Below, piece by piece: positions 7,944 to 15,486 of a stretch of 34,758 nucleotides of DNA. Under the pieces are notes generated by a model that was given only the letters and a program-made list of their open reading frames with translations, made no database searches and was not told the DNA's origin. The DNA is from an uncultured Spirochaetales bacterium. Its GTDB lineage: Bacteria > Spirochaetota > Spirochaetia > Sphaerochaetales > Sphaerochaetaceae. The DNA lies in the NCBI GenBank assembly GCA_949285905.1, contig CASDZV010000087.1, forward strand, positions 1 to 34,758. The letters are read 5' to 3'. Position numbers and translations under genes: made by a program. Every line of letters starts with the position of its first letter. Within the stretch, counting starts at the first letter, position 1.

Positions 7944-9926
7944 TCAATCAGCCGAGGCCCTGCTCCTGAGTCCTACAGGCTCAAAAGCCATTCCACGGCC
8001 GGTAAAATACTTAGTAAAGAACTCGTAATAGTTGAGACGTAGCGACTGGATTCCAGCCGAAAGTCCTTCCAGTACGATAACCAGAACGTTTCCCAGTATC
8101 ATGATGAGAATCTCTGCAACGACATTCCCAGGCATCGCCGCCATCTGGTAGAATGCAGACATCAGGGAAGCGTGCGCAATTCCAAGTCCTGCGACTCTCA
8201 TGAACGAAAGCGTATTTGAGAGAAGCCCTGAGAAAATCTCAAGTACCTCTACAAGAAAATCCATAACTGTGTCGATGACAACCGCACCGATGCCTTCCTT
8301 CTCGCCCTTTCTTGCTTTGAGGAAAGCACCCAGCGGCCCCTTGATCAAGATGAGAGCAAGACAGAGCATCAGAAGAGGCGCAAAGAACGGAGCGGATGGG
8401 AATGTCCTGTATCCGGAAGCCACGAAACCCCAAGCAAACCAGATACCAAGGGCATACATAATGCCGCCGACAAGACCGTTTTTATCGAAGACAAGCTCGA
8501 AAAAGCGTTTCTTCCTGAAGAGGTTTATCCAGTTGAGAATCAGGCCAAGATATATGACAACGATGCCGAATTTGATAGTAATGCCCAGTATGTCATAAAT
8601 ATCCTGTATCAGCCCATCTACCATCTCACCTTCCACGACTGCGTCATATGGGAACCAGAGCGGAGGAAGGAGCTCAAAACCGAAGCATGATCCGAAAAGC
8701 AGACCCCCGATCATAGATGCGGGCCCAAGGAAAATAAGGAGCGAACAGAGATAGCGGGAGATGATTCCGTCTTTCCTTGCTGGATTCTTCTTATAGAGCC
8801 ATCTGCCGACAAGACCGACGAGAAGCAGAATAAAACCCTGTCCGAGGTCTGCGAACATCAGAGCGAACATGCAAAGATATGCCACAGCTGTAAATGGTGT
8901 CGGATTTATCGATCCGTACTCAGGAGTACCATAGTTGTCGACAAGACGCTCAAATGGCTTCAGGATCTTCGGGCTTGTCATCTCTACAGGAACCGCATCG
9001 CGCGGCATTTCATCAGCTTCTGTCCATTCGATGATACAGCGTCCGTCTGTAACACGGGAAAGGAGCGCAGAAATGTCATCGGAATACTCAGCAGGTACCC
9101 ATCCGGAGAAGAGTGTCGTGTTGCGTGTATATGAGAAATAGGACTCGACGTGCTCACAGAGCTCATGGACACGCACATTCGTCCAGATTGAAACAAGATC
9201 CGAAGATACTTTGCCAATGCGGGACTTCACATCATCAGAGAGCTTCTGGAGCTCTCCTTTCAGACTCTCTGTCTTTGCTCTGGCCTCTCCTATTGCCTCT
9301 CCCAGTGCGCTTTTCTGTGCCTCGCTGTCTGTTGATTCAGTCCATGAGAACTTGTCCATCACATCCGTCACGCGCTGCGAATCGCGACGCAGCGTGAGTG
9401 AGATGTAAGGCTTTGATGAGAAGAGAAAGACGCCGCCAATCTGCTCAAGACGGTTTTTCAGGTCATCTGCAGATCCGTGATTGCAGATGCCGACTCTCAG
9501 ATCGAGATAATCGTTTTTCTTATCTTCACTGTATCGGATAATCTCCTCAAGCGCATTGATATCCTGATTGATCACCCTCTGCCTGTCACGTACAGACTGA
9601 AGTGACAGGGAAAGCTTGTCGAGCGTGCGTCTGTATGTCTCCATATCAAGCTGCGGCAGATTCTCAATCATTCCATTCGAGAGTTCCGGCAGCTTGATTC
9701 CTCCTTCTTTCAGAAGCGTCTCAACTCTGACACGCATATCGGAGAGCACAGCTCTTGGAACTGATGAGGAATGACCGGTAAGCTTCTCCATCTTGTCTGC
9801 AGGAAGAGAGCCGATGTGCACGAACTCCATCACTCCCTTCTCCAGAAGCGCCTTTACAACGGCCTCCTTGTCGCTCTCCATTACGACAGCTGTCAGCATC
9901 CGCATCTTGCGGGTGAACATGCTCAT
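7944..9926 (-). CDS. atpI: V/A-type ATP synthase subunit I (membrane stator, a-type)
   Basis: Stator subunit I/a, 660 residues. The N-terminal half is a soluble stalk domain with coiled-coil character that links to the peripheral stalks. The C-terminal half has about seven to eight hydrophobic helices forming the ion half-channels against the K ring. Recognisable segments are CMFALMFADLGQG, LLFGSCFGFE and LSNTLSFMRVAGLGIAHA; the last carries the essential arginine in the family. The start ATG 9926 overlaps the atpC stop (ATGA) and is preceded by GGGAGGGG at about 9 nt; ATG 9920 is an in-frame alternative. Confidence 0.95.
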   Translation of the reverse strand: MSMFTRKMRMLTAVVMESDKEAVVKALLEKGVMEFVHIGSLPADKMEKLTGHSSSVPRAVLSDMRVRVETLLKEGGIKLPELSNGMIENLPQLDMETYRRTLDKLSLSLQSVRDRQRVINQDINALEEIIRYSEDKKNDYLDLRVGICNHGSADDLKNRLEQIGGVFLFSSKPYISLTLRRDSQRVTDVMDKFSWTESTDSEAQKSALGEAIGEARAKTESLKGELQKLSDDVKSRIGKVSSDLVSIWTNVRVHELCEHVESYFSYTRNTTLFSGWVPAEYSDDISALLSRVTDGRCIIEWTEADEMPRDAVPVEMTSPKILKPFERLVDNYGTPEYGSINPTPFTAVAYLCMFALMFADLGQGFILLLVGLVGRWLYKKNPARKDGIISRYLCSLLIFLGPASMIGGLLFGSCFGFELLPPLWFPYDAVVEGEMVDGLIQDIYDILGITIKFGIVVIYLGLILNWINLFRKKRFFELVFDKNGLVGGIMYALGIWFAWGFVASGYRTFPSAPFFAPLLMLCLALILIKGPLGAFLKARKGEKEGIGAVVIDTVMDFLVEVLEIFSGLLSNTLSFMRVAGLGIAHASLMSAFYQMAAMPGNVVAEILIMILGNVLVIVLEGLSAGIQSLRLNYYEFFTKYFTGRGMAFEPVGLRSRASAD

Positions 9927-11020
9927 AATCCTAACCCCTCCCTGATTTCCGCTTCACTTCGGCCGTAGTACTTCCCGGAAAGAATTGCCCTGAGACTGCT
10001 GTCCTCTTGCAGGCACAGGAAGAAATATGCAAGCACGACCCCGATATTGAACGGATCTCCCATCAGTATCTTCCTGTATTCCTTCTTCCTTCTATCTCCG
10101 AGATATGCCTCGATGAGCACAATCTCCCTATTGTTCTCCTCGACTGTTGTCAGATCGTCTGCAGTGCGCCTGATTCTCTGGATCTCCTCAGATATCTGAG
10201 GATAATGATGGCGGACAATGGCCGAAAGCACGGCCATCGGATCATCTGACGATAGCGCTCCTGTCTTCTCAGCTTCCTTTGCGATATACCCCATTGGTAT
10301 CATGACGCGCCTGAGCTCACCAGGAGAAAGATGATAGGAATAGCTGTAACGCGTCAGCATCAGAATATTCTTCAGATCGACATCGACGCTGTAAATCGAC
10401 TCTGCAATACTTCTGTCCTTGCCGCTCAGGTGCTTTATACCAGCCTCAAGGTCCCTGAACCACAGATGATCCAGTTCAATCTCCAGCGGGAACAGCCCTT
10501 CAGAGGCAATTCTCTCCATAGTGAATGATGAAAGCACATCCAGATACGGTGTTCCATGGAAAGCTGTCAGAAGCTCGGAATACGTTGCGGCATTGACCGC
10601 TTTGTCGTAATCGATGCTGTGAACGATTGTTTTTTTATACAGGTACGCAGAGCGATATGAAATAATATGGTGACGGATTACGTCCGAGTACCAGAGTCTG
10701 ATCACATTCTTGATGTTGTCAACCTCGATTTTCTCAAGAAGCACGGATATGAATGCTGCCGGCACTGCTGGAAGATACCCCTCGACTTCACGGTAAAGGG
10801 CAATCTCATCCTCAAGCATCCTGAGTTCTACCTGCTCAAGGTCGCCTGTATTCCGGTAAACCTCCAGAAGATCTGAGTGATACGTTCCCTCAAGCTTCGC
10901 AAATGCCTCTGTAAGCGACGGAGATTTGATCATCTCGTCAAAAAGAGATGAGTCACGCATGATTCCCATACGTGCCCGCAGCTTCGCATTTACAAAGTCA
11001 TAGTTCGAAAACGTGCTCAT
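9923..11020 (-). CDS. atpC: V/A-type ATP synthase subunit C (V0d/AC39 family)
   Basis: Socket subunit C, 365 residues, which connects the central stalk to the K ring. It begins FSNYDFVNAKLRARMGIM, the typical opening of the AC39/subunit C family (a YxYxNARVRAM-like pattern), and is predicted almost wholly helical with the three-fold repeated architecture of the family. The start overlaps the preceding small subunit gene as ATGA and its own stop overlaps atpI in the same way. Here C comes second in the operon, ahead of I, rather than between E and F as in the common archaeal order. Confidence 0.9.
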   Translation of the reverse strand: MSTFSNYDFVNAKLRARMGIMRDSSLFDEMIKSPSLTEAFAKLEGTYHSDLLEVYRNTGDLEQVELRMLEDEIALYREVEGYLPAVPAAFISVLLEKIEVDNIKNVIRLWYSDVIRHHIISYRSAYLYKKTIVHSIDYDKAVNAATYSELLTAFHGTPYLDVLSSFTMERIASEGLFPLEIELDHLWFRDLEAGIKHLSGKDRSIAESIYSVDVDLKNILMLTRYSYSYHLSPGELRRVMIPMGYIAKEAEKTGALSSDDPMAVLSAIVRHHYPQISEEIQRIRRTADDLTTVEENNREIVLIEAYLGDRRKKEYRKILMGDPFNIGVVLAYFFLCLQEDSSLRAILSGKYYGRSEAEIREGLGL

Positions 11021-11349
11021 TTCCTCTCCGGGTAAGAAGTGCCGCAGATACAGGAGACGATCCTTGATGCTGCTCTCTCAAGCACAGCAGGATCTACTGC
11101 ATTCTCCTCGCTCTCGATTCTCTCGCGCTCTTCCTCATATTCTGCAAGGTGCTTCTCTAACAGCGCCTCTGCGCTCTCGACATCGCTCTGGCCACGCTCA
11201 CGCACTGCCTCAACTGCTTCTGAAATCAATGCTGCAGCTTTATCATGTGCCTGAGAGATGATTTCCTTCGACTTTCTCTCGGCTTCGCTGATGATTGCTG
11301 CCGCCTTATCCTCTACTGAGAGGATATCATCAATAACTTCACTCTGCAT
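11017..11349 (-). CDS. V/A-type ATPase peripheral-stalk H(G)-like coiled-coil subunit
   Basis: First gene of the ATPase operon; 110 residues of alternating Ala/Glu/Lys heptads (EDKAAAIISEAERKSKEII), typical of AhaH/NtpF/G stalk proteins that pair with subunit E. The tail holds two cysteines (IVSCICGTSYPERK), which is unusual for the family. ATG 11349 is chosen over TTG 11352; GGAG lies about 9 nt upstream. The gene follows a well-formed promoter by about 19 nt and overlaps atpC by 4 nt. The low-complexity coiled coil makes family assignment depend partly on operon position. Confidence 0.82.
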   Translation of the reverse strand: MQSEVIDDILSVEDKAAAIISEAERKSKEIISQAHDKAAALISEAVEAVRERGQSDVESAEALLEKHLAEYEEERERIESEENAVDPAVLERAASRIVSCICGTSYPERK

Positions 11350-11374
11350 CAATAGACGCTCCGTTTACTTGTGC

Positions 11375-11403
11375 ACTATATTATCTTTCCTGGAAAATAT
11401 CAA
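11375..11403 (-). promoter_or_regulatory. Sigma-70-type promoter of the ATPase operon
   Basis: On the minus strand TTGATA (11398-11403) and TATAGT (11375-11380) are separated by exactly 17 nt; each differs from consensus at one position. Transcription would begin near 11368, giving a leader of about 19 nt before the first ATPase gene. It lies back-to-back with the tRNA promoter. Confidence 0.75.
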
Positions 11404-11415
11404 ATGCACCGGCCT

Positions 11416-11444
11416 TTGACAGAGAAAGGGCATTGTGCTAATGT
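11416..11444 (+). promoter_or_regulatory. Promoter of tRNA-Pro
   Basis: A perfect TTGACA at 11416-11421 is followed after 17 nt by TAATGT at 11439-11444, preceded by TGC (extended -10). The predicted start near 11451 is 6 nt before the tRNA. The -35 boxes of this promoter and the ATPase promoter are only 12 bp apart. Confidence 0.75.
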
Positions 11445-11456
11445 TCGTCCGTATTT

Positions 11457-11530
11457 CGGGCAATAGCGCAGGGGTTTAGCGTACAAGTCTGGGGGACTTG
11501 GGGTCGGCGGTTCAAATCCGCCTTGCCCGA
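11457..11530 (+). tRNA. tRNA-Pro (anticodon GGG)
   Basis: A complete cloverleaf can be drawn. The acceptor stem is CGGGCAA/TTGCCCG with the C1-G72 pair and A73 typical of bacterial tRNA-Pro. The D stem is GCGC/GCGT, the anticodon stem CAAGT/ACTTG with loop CTGGGGG, and the T arm GGCGG-TTCAAAT-CCGCC. The anticodon GGG is at 11491-11493. CCA is not encoded. It is a single tRNA with its own promoter and terminator. Confidence 0.96.
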
Positions 11531-11535
11531 CTGGA

Positions 11536-11570
11536 TGTCTTGCTTCTCAGGAGGCAAGGCATTTTCTTTT
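11536..11570 (+). terminator. Intrinsic terminator of tRNA-Pro
   Basis: TGTCTTGC (11536-11543) pairs with GCAAGGCA (11554-11561), one G-T pair, extendable by an A-T pair. The T-rich run TTTTCTTTT follows to 11570. It lies 5 nt after the tRNA and ends 15 nt before the next start codon. Confidence 0.7.
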
Positions 11571-11585
11571 CCAGAAGGAGGCTGT

Positions 11586-12095
11586 ATGGAAATCGTGATC
11601 GCAGGAAGTCCGAGGAAGGACATGTATTCAGACAGGCTTGCCAGAGCATATGCAGAGATTACAGGGGCAGAGATTATCTACGCACGGGCTGTCAACGTAA
11701 ATCCATGCCATGGCTGCGGATGGTGCAGAGGCAAGGGAGAAGGCAAATGTGTCCAGAAGGATGACATGCCCGATATCCTGGAGAAAGTGAGAAAAGCAGA
11801 GCGTGTCGCTATCTTCTCTCCTATCTACTGGTGGCAGCTCACTGCACAGACGAAACTCATTCTGGACCGTCTGTACCCTATGAGCGGGAAAGACTGGAAC
11901 GGGAAGACACTTACAATTGTCGTCAATGGCGCTGCAGAAGATGATGACAAGGAGTTCGGGCTTCTTAAGGCACAGTTCGGGGAGATGACAGACTACATCA
12001 AAACAGGATACCGTTTCCTCGGTGTCGGAACGACAGATGATGAAGCTTATGAAAGAGCTGTAGAGAAAGTGATTAAACTAGCTGAGGAAAAATAA
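11586..12095 (+). CDS. Flavodoxin-fold NAD(P)H-dependent FMN reductase family protein
   Basis: Small cytoplasmic flavoprotein of 169 residues in the NADPH-dependent FMN reductase/WrbA-like family. It starts with a beta strand and FMN phosphate loop (IVIAGSPRKDMYSDRLA), followed by CHGCGWCRGKGEGKC, the cysteine-rich loop common in anaerobe iron-sulfur flavoprotein relatives. The IFSPIYWWQLTAQTKLILDR segment is the conserved flavin/dimer region. ATG 11586 is chosen because AAGGAGG lies 4 nt upstream; the frame is open further back only across the tRNA terminator. It probably transfers electrons or reduces quinones; the substrate is unknown. A convergent terminator separates it from nrdD. Confidence 0.85.
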   Translation: MEIVIAGSPRKDMYSDRLARAYAEITGAEIIYARAVNVNPCHGCGWCRGKGEGKCVQKDDMPDILEKVRKAERVAIFSPIYWWQLTAQTKLILDRLYPMSGKDWNGKTLTIVVNGAAEDDDKEFGLLKAQFGEMTDYIKTGYRFLGVGTTDDEAYERAVEKVIKLAEEK

Positions 12096-12145
12096 GTTTC
12101 AATATAGTAAAAGTAGAATTTTTGTATAATTGCTTATTGATTTAA

Positions 12146-12168
12146 ATAGCCGGGTTTTCCCCGGCTAT
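12146..12168. terminator. Terminator between converging flavodoxin-family gene and nrdD
   Basis: A perfect 9-bp stem, ATAGCCGGG/CCCGGCTAT, with a TTTTC loop. It is followed on the plus strand by CATTTT and on the minus strand by an AT-rich stretch (TTTAAAT). It sits 6 nt beyond the nrdD stop codon and 50 nt beyond the flavodoxin gene, so it probably serves both directions. Confidence 0.75.
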
Positions 12169-12173
12169 CATTT

Positions 12174-14555
12174 TCACACAGCGCTCTCTGCGAATGTCCT
12201 GATCTGAGAAGCATTGGCAATGACCGTAGCAACTCCATCAGTGAAGGAGACAAGTGTCGGCGCCTGCTGGATGTTATACTCCCTGCAGAGCTCCGGGTTC
12301 TCCTCAGCATCCACTACCCTGTACTTCAGGCCAGCTTTATCAAGCGCGGCCTTTGCTATGCGGCAGTTCGGACATGTCTTTGTCGTGAAAAGGAGCATCT
12401 CGTCATCATGGCCCAGCACTGAATAGCATTCATCATCATGGTGCGGAGACTGGGGGTTGAGAGGACCTTTATGCGTCAGATGCGAATGCATCACATCATA
12501 AGTCTTCCTTTCCTTGAATTCCTCCGCCTTTCCAACATTCCAGTTCTGGACAGGGCGGTAATACCCCGTGATTCTCGAATAGACTTCAGTCGGTCTGCCG
12601 CAGTGAGGACACTTATAGACTTCGCCTGCGATATATCCATGATCTGCACATACAGAGTATGTCGGGCTGAGCGTATAGTAAGGCAGCTCATAATTCTCTG
12701 CGATGGTCCTGACAAGCGTCATAGCACTCTTCCAGTCAGGCATCTTCTCACCGAGGAATGCGTGGAAGACTGTACCAGATGTATAGAGCGTCTGCAGCCT
12801 GTCCTGGACATCGAGAGCTGAGAAGATATCATCGGTGTAGCCGACAGGAAGATGGGAGGAATTAGTGTAGTATGGCGCATTCTCGTCCCCTGAGGCCGTG
12901 ATGATATCAGGGTACTGCTCAACATCATGCTTTGCCAGACGGTACGATGTGGACTCAGCTGGCGTTGCTTCGAGATTATAAAGGTCTCCATACTGCTCCT
13001 GGTAATCGGAGAGTCTTGTTCTCATATGGTTGAGAACCTCTACAGAGAAGTCCTGAGCCCTCTTGTCACCAAGATTGACACCGAGCCATGAAGCATTGAG
13101 ACAAGCTTCGTTCATGCCGACAAGCCCGATTGTCGAGAAGTGGTTGTTGAATGTGCCGAGATATCTCTTCGTGTAAGGATAGAGACCTTCATTGAGAAGT
13201 CTTGTGATGACAGTTCTCTTCACTTTGAGTGAACGGGCTGAGATGTCCATAATTCTGTCAAGGCGCTTGTAGAAATCTTCCTTGTCCTTTGCAAGATATG
13301 CGATGCGCGGAAGATTGATAGTGACAACACCTACAGATCCTGTACTCTCTCCAGAACCGAAGAAACCGCCGGACTTCTTCCTGAGCTCCCTGAGGTCAAG
13401 GCGCAGACGGCAGCACATCGACCTGACATCATTCGGAGACATATCGGAATTGATGTAATTCGAGAAGTAAGGAGTGCCATACTTCGCTGTCATCTCGAAA
13501 AGAAGCTTGTTGTTCTCTGTCTCTGACCAGTCGAAATCCCTTGTGATTGAGTATGTCGGGATTGGGTACTGGAATCCCCTGCCCTCTGCATCGCCTTCGA
13601 TCATGATCTCGATGAAGGCCTTATTGACCATATCCATCTCTTTCTGGCAGTCGCCATATGTGAAATCCTGTTCCTTTCCACCGACGATAGCAGGAACATT
13701 CTTCAGGTCAGCCGGGCATACCCAGTCAAGCGTGATGTTCGAGAACGGTGCCTGTGTGCCCCAGCGAGACGGAGTATTCACGCCGTAGATGAATGACTCG
13801 ATGCTCTTCTTGACTTCATCATATGTGAGATTGTCCTTCTTCACGAATGGAGCAAGATATGTATCGAATGATGAGAACGCCTGAGCGCCAGCCCACTCGT
13901 TCTGGAGAATACCGAGGAAGTTCACCATCTGGTTGCAAAGCGTGGCAAGGTGCGATGCTGGAGAGGAAGAGATCTTTCCTGGAATTCCGCCAAGTCCTTC
14001 CTGGATCAGCTGCTTGATGGACCAGCCAGCGCAGTATCCTGTAAGCATTGAAAGATCATGGATGTGGATATCGCAGTTGCGGTGTGCATTTGCAATCTCG
14101 TCATCATAGATTTCAGAGAGCCAGTAATTTGCAGTGATAGCGCCGCTGTTGGAAAGGATAAGACCACCGACAGAGTATGTGACAGTACTGTTCTCCTTCA
14201 CTCTCCAGTCATTGAGATTCAGATAGCTGTCGACAATCTTCTTGTAGTCAAGAACTGTCGACTTCATGTTCCTCATCTTCTCTCTCTGGCGGCGATAGAG
14301 AATATAGCTTTTAGCAACTTCTCCATAGCCCGCTTCTCCAAGAACCTTCTCAACAGAGTCCTGGATATCCTCAACGGAAATCTTGTCATCTGCGATTTTT
14401 GATGTGAAATCCGCAGTTACCTTGAGTGAAATGAAATCGATGACGTTCTCGTCATAAGGCTTCTCAATCGATTCAAAAGCCTTCTTGATGGCATTCGAGA
14501 TTTTCTGGATATCGAATGCGACAGTCTTACCATCTCTTTTGACTACCTGATACAC
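12174..14555 (-). CDS. nrdD: Anaerobic (class III) ribonucleoside-triphosphate reductase with fused redoxin domain
   Basis: Glycyl-radical enzyme that makes deoxynucleotides without oxygen, 793 residues. In order there is an N-terminal ATP-cone (residues 1-90, KRDGKTVAFDIQKISNAI) and the ten-stranded catalytic barrel with cysteines at 161, 175 and the CC pair 381-382 as candidate thiyl/redox residues. A zinc site follows (Cys636, His639, Cys649, Cys652), then the glycyl radical site RITGYY with Gly664. Residues about 717-793 form a glutaredoxin/NrdH-like domain with CPNC at 728-731 and a cis-Pro segment QQAPTL. The fusion suggests a built-in thiol electron donor in place of formate. The start is GTG 14555 with AGAGG 6-7 nt upstream. 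nrdG lies directly upstream. Confidence 0.96.
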   Translation of the reverse strand: MYQVVKRDGKTVAFDIQKISNAIKKAFESIEKPYDENVIDFISLKVTADFTSKIADDKISVEDIQDSVEKVLGEAGYGEVAKSYILYRRQREKMRNMKSTVLDYKKIVDSYLNLNDWRVKENSTVTYSVGGLILSNSGAITANYWLSEIYDDEIANAHRNCDIHIHDLSMLTGYCAGWSIKQLIQEGLGGIPGKISSSPASHLATLCNQMVNFLGILQNEWAGAQAFSSFDTYLAPFVKKDNLTYDEVKKSIESFIYGVNTPSRWGTQAPFSNITLDWVCPADLKNVPAIVGGKEQDFTYGDCQKEMDMVNKAFIEIMIEGDAEGRGFQYPIPTYSITRDFDWSETENNKLLFEMTAKYGTPYFSNYINSDMSPNDVRSMCCRLRLDLRELRKKSGGFFGSGESTGSVGVVTINLPRIAYLAKDKEDFYKRLDRIMDISARSLKVKRTVITRLLNEGLYPYTKRYLGTFNNHFSTIGLVGMNEACLNASWLGVNLGDKRAQDFSVEVLNHMRTRLSDYQEQYGDLYNLEATPAESTSYRLAKHDVEQYPDIITASGDENAPYYTNSSHLPVGYTDDIFSALDVQDRLQTLYTSGTVFHAFLGEKMPDWKSAMTLVRTIAENYELPYYTLSPTYSVCADHGYIAGEVYKCPHCGRPTEVYSRITGYYRPVQNWNVGKAEEFKERKTYDVMHSHLTHKGPLNPQSPHHDDECYSVLGHDDEMLLFTTKTCPNCRIAKAALDKAGLKYRVVDAEENPELCREYNIQQAPTLVSFTDGVATVIANASQIRTFAESAV

Positions 14556-14573
14556 AATGATCCTCTTAAACTT

Positions 14574-14632
14574 ATCTGAAAAACTCAGATAATCAGTGTA
14601 AAAATATTTTCAGATCGCAAGAATCTGAAAAA
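14574..14632 (-). promoter_or_regulatory. Alternative hairpins in the nrdD leader
   Basis: Two inverted repeats share one core. TTTTCAGAT/ATCTGAAAA (14608-14616 and 14624-14632) form a perfect 9-bp stem with a 7-nt loop. ATCTGA/TCAGAT (14574-14579 and 14586-14591) form a 6-bp stem just ahead of the ribosome site. Because all four arms are versions of the same hexamer, the outer and inner arms can also pair with each other. In the nrdD mRNA sense the first stem is followed by TATTTTT, as in an attenuator. Function is inferred only. Confidence 0.5.
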
Positions 14633-14677
14633 ACAAACTCTAATACAGTGAAGGAAGTGTTCTCCTTCTGGATGACT

Positions 14678-14706
14678 ATGTTATCATGATAATTAATTAA
14701 GTGCAA
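14678..14706 (-). promoter_or_regulatory. Candidate nrdD promoter
   Basis: Minus-strand TTGCAC (14701-14706) and TAACAT (14678-14683) are spaced by 17 nt with TGA directly before the -10 (extended -10). It would give a leader of about 116 nt containing both hairpins. A competing -10, TATAAC at 14727-14732, overlaps the first NrdR-like box but has a poor -35. Confidence 0.45.
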
Positions 14707-14712
14707 TAAAAA

Positions 14713-14759
14713 ACACAATAGAAAGTGTTATATAACTTTTATGGCACTATATATAGCGG
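14713..14759 (-). promoter_or_regulatory. Pair of NrdR-box-like sites
   Basis: Box 1, ACACAATAGAAAGTGT (14713-14728), and box 2, with core CTATATATAG (14744-14759), both fit the known NrdR pattern acaCwAtATaTwGtgt, box 2 perfectly in its central ten bases. Their starts are 31 bp apart, three helical turns, which is the usual NrdR spacing. They lie between the nrdG stop and the nrdD promoter, so NrdR would be expected to repress nrdD when dNTPs are plentiful. No nrdR gene is in the window. Confidence 0.7.
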
Positions 14760-14761
14760 TA

Positions 14762-15454
14762 TCAGCGATCACGCAGTGATACATTTTCTATAGTCTTTCT
14801 TAGTATCTTTATATATCTTTCCATATCCTCAGGAGATGGAGAAGTGAAAACAGGATTGATGATATCTCCTCTGTCGCTATAGGTTTGCAGGAAATAAGAA
14901 CGGGCACCGCTGCATATTTTCCCTATCTCTTCAAAACATTCATCGCTATGAAGCTCTTTCACAACTGTAGTGCGGAATTCATAGGGGACATGGCCTTCCT
15001 GCAGAAATGAAATACTTTCCTCTATGAGAGAAGTGAAGAGATGCTGGACACCTGCTGTCTCCGCATAGCGGGAAAGAGAGTTCTTCACATCCATGGCAAC
15101 GTAATCGGCATAACCGCCATCGACGGCTTTCCTCAGCACATCCGGGCGATAACCATTTGTATCGAGTTTTACTGCATATCCGAGATCTTTTATCCGTGCG
15201 ATGTAATCGAGAAGATCCGAGTGGATTGTCGGCTCACCGCCTGTGATGACAACACCACCAAGCATCCCGCGTCTCTTTCGCAGATACGAGAAGACTTCCT
15301 CTTCGCTTATCGCAGGCTCTGAATCTGGATGGAGGACAAGGGAGGCATTCTGACAGAACGGGCAACGGAAATTGCAGCTTCCTGTGAATAGAATCGCAGC
15401 CACTTTTCCCGGGTAATCGACAAGAGTCATTTTCTGTAAGCCATGGATGATCAT
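14762..15454 (-). CDS. nrdG: Anaerobic ribonucleotide reductase activating protein (radical SAM)
   Basis: Radical-SAM activase that installs the glycyl radical on NrdD, 230 residues. The 4Fe-4S/SAM motif is CNFRCPFC (Cys27, Cys31, Cys34). The GGEPT motif for SAM binding and the TNGYRPD strand follow. It resembles the longer NrdG2 type (pyruvate-formate-lyase activase-like) rather than the short E. coli form. ATG 15454 is the start. There is no Shine-Dalgarno, and a TATAAC hexamer ends 6 nt upstream, so it may be translated from a leaderless mRNA as well as from the upstream operon. It sits directly before nrdD, its partner. Confidence 0.93.
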   Translation of the reverse strand: MIIHGLQKMTLVDYPGKVAAILFTGSCNFRCPFCQNASLVLHPDSEPAISEEEVFSYLRKRRGMLGGVVITGGEPTIHSDLLDYIARIKDLGYAVKLDTNGYRPDVLRKAVDGGYADYVAMDVKNSLSRYAETAGVQHLFTSLIEESISFLQEGHVPYEFRTTVVKELHSDECFEEIGKICSGARSYFLQTYSDRGDIINPVFTSPSPEDMERYIKILRKTIENVSLRDR

Positions 15455-15460
15455 ACCACG

Positions 15461-15466
15461 GTTATA
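15461..15466 (-). promoter_or_regulatory. Candidate -10 element for leaderless nrdG transcript
   Basis: TATAAC on the minus strand, preceded by TGA (extended -10), ends 6 nt before the nrdG ATG. A start site at the usual distance would fall on or next to the ATG. The -35 region is poor. The element lies in the short gap after the thioesterase gene. Confidence 0.4.
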
Positions 15467-15486
15467 TCACAAAAGAGAGAAAGACA

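Noticed and set aside
7168..8028. Plus-strand open frame of 286 codons across atpE, atpF and atpK
   Set aside because: It spans three certain minus-strand genes and their junctions and has no family resemblance.
11353..11456. Regulatory RNA between the ATPase operon and the tRNA
   Set aside because: The short gap is fully explained by two divergent promoters.
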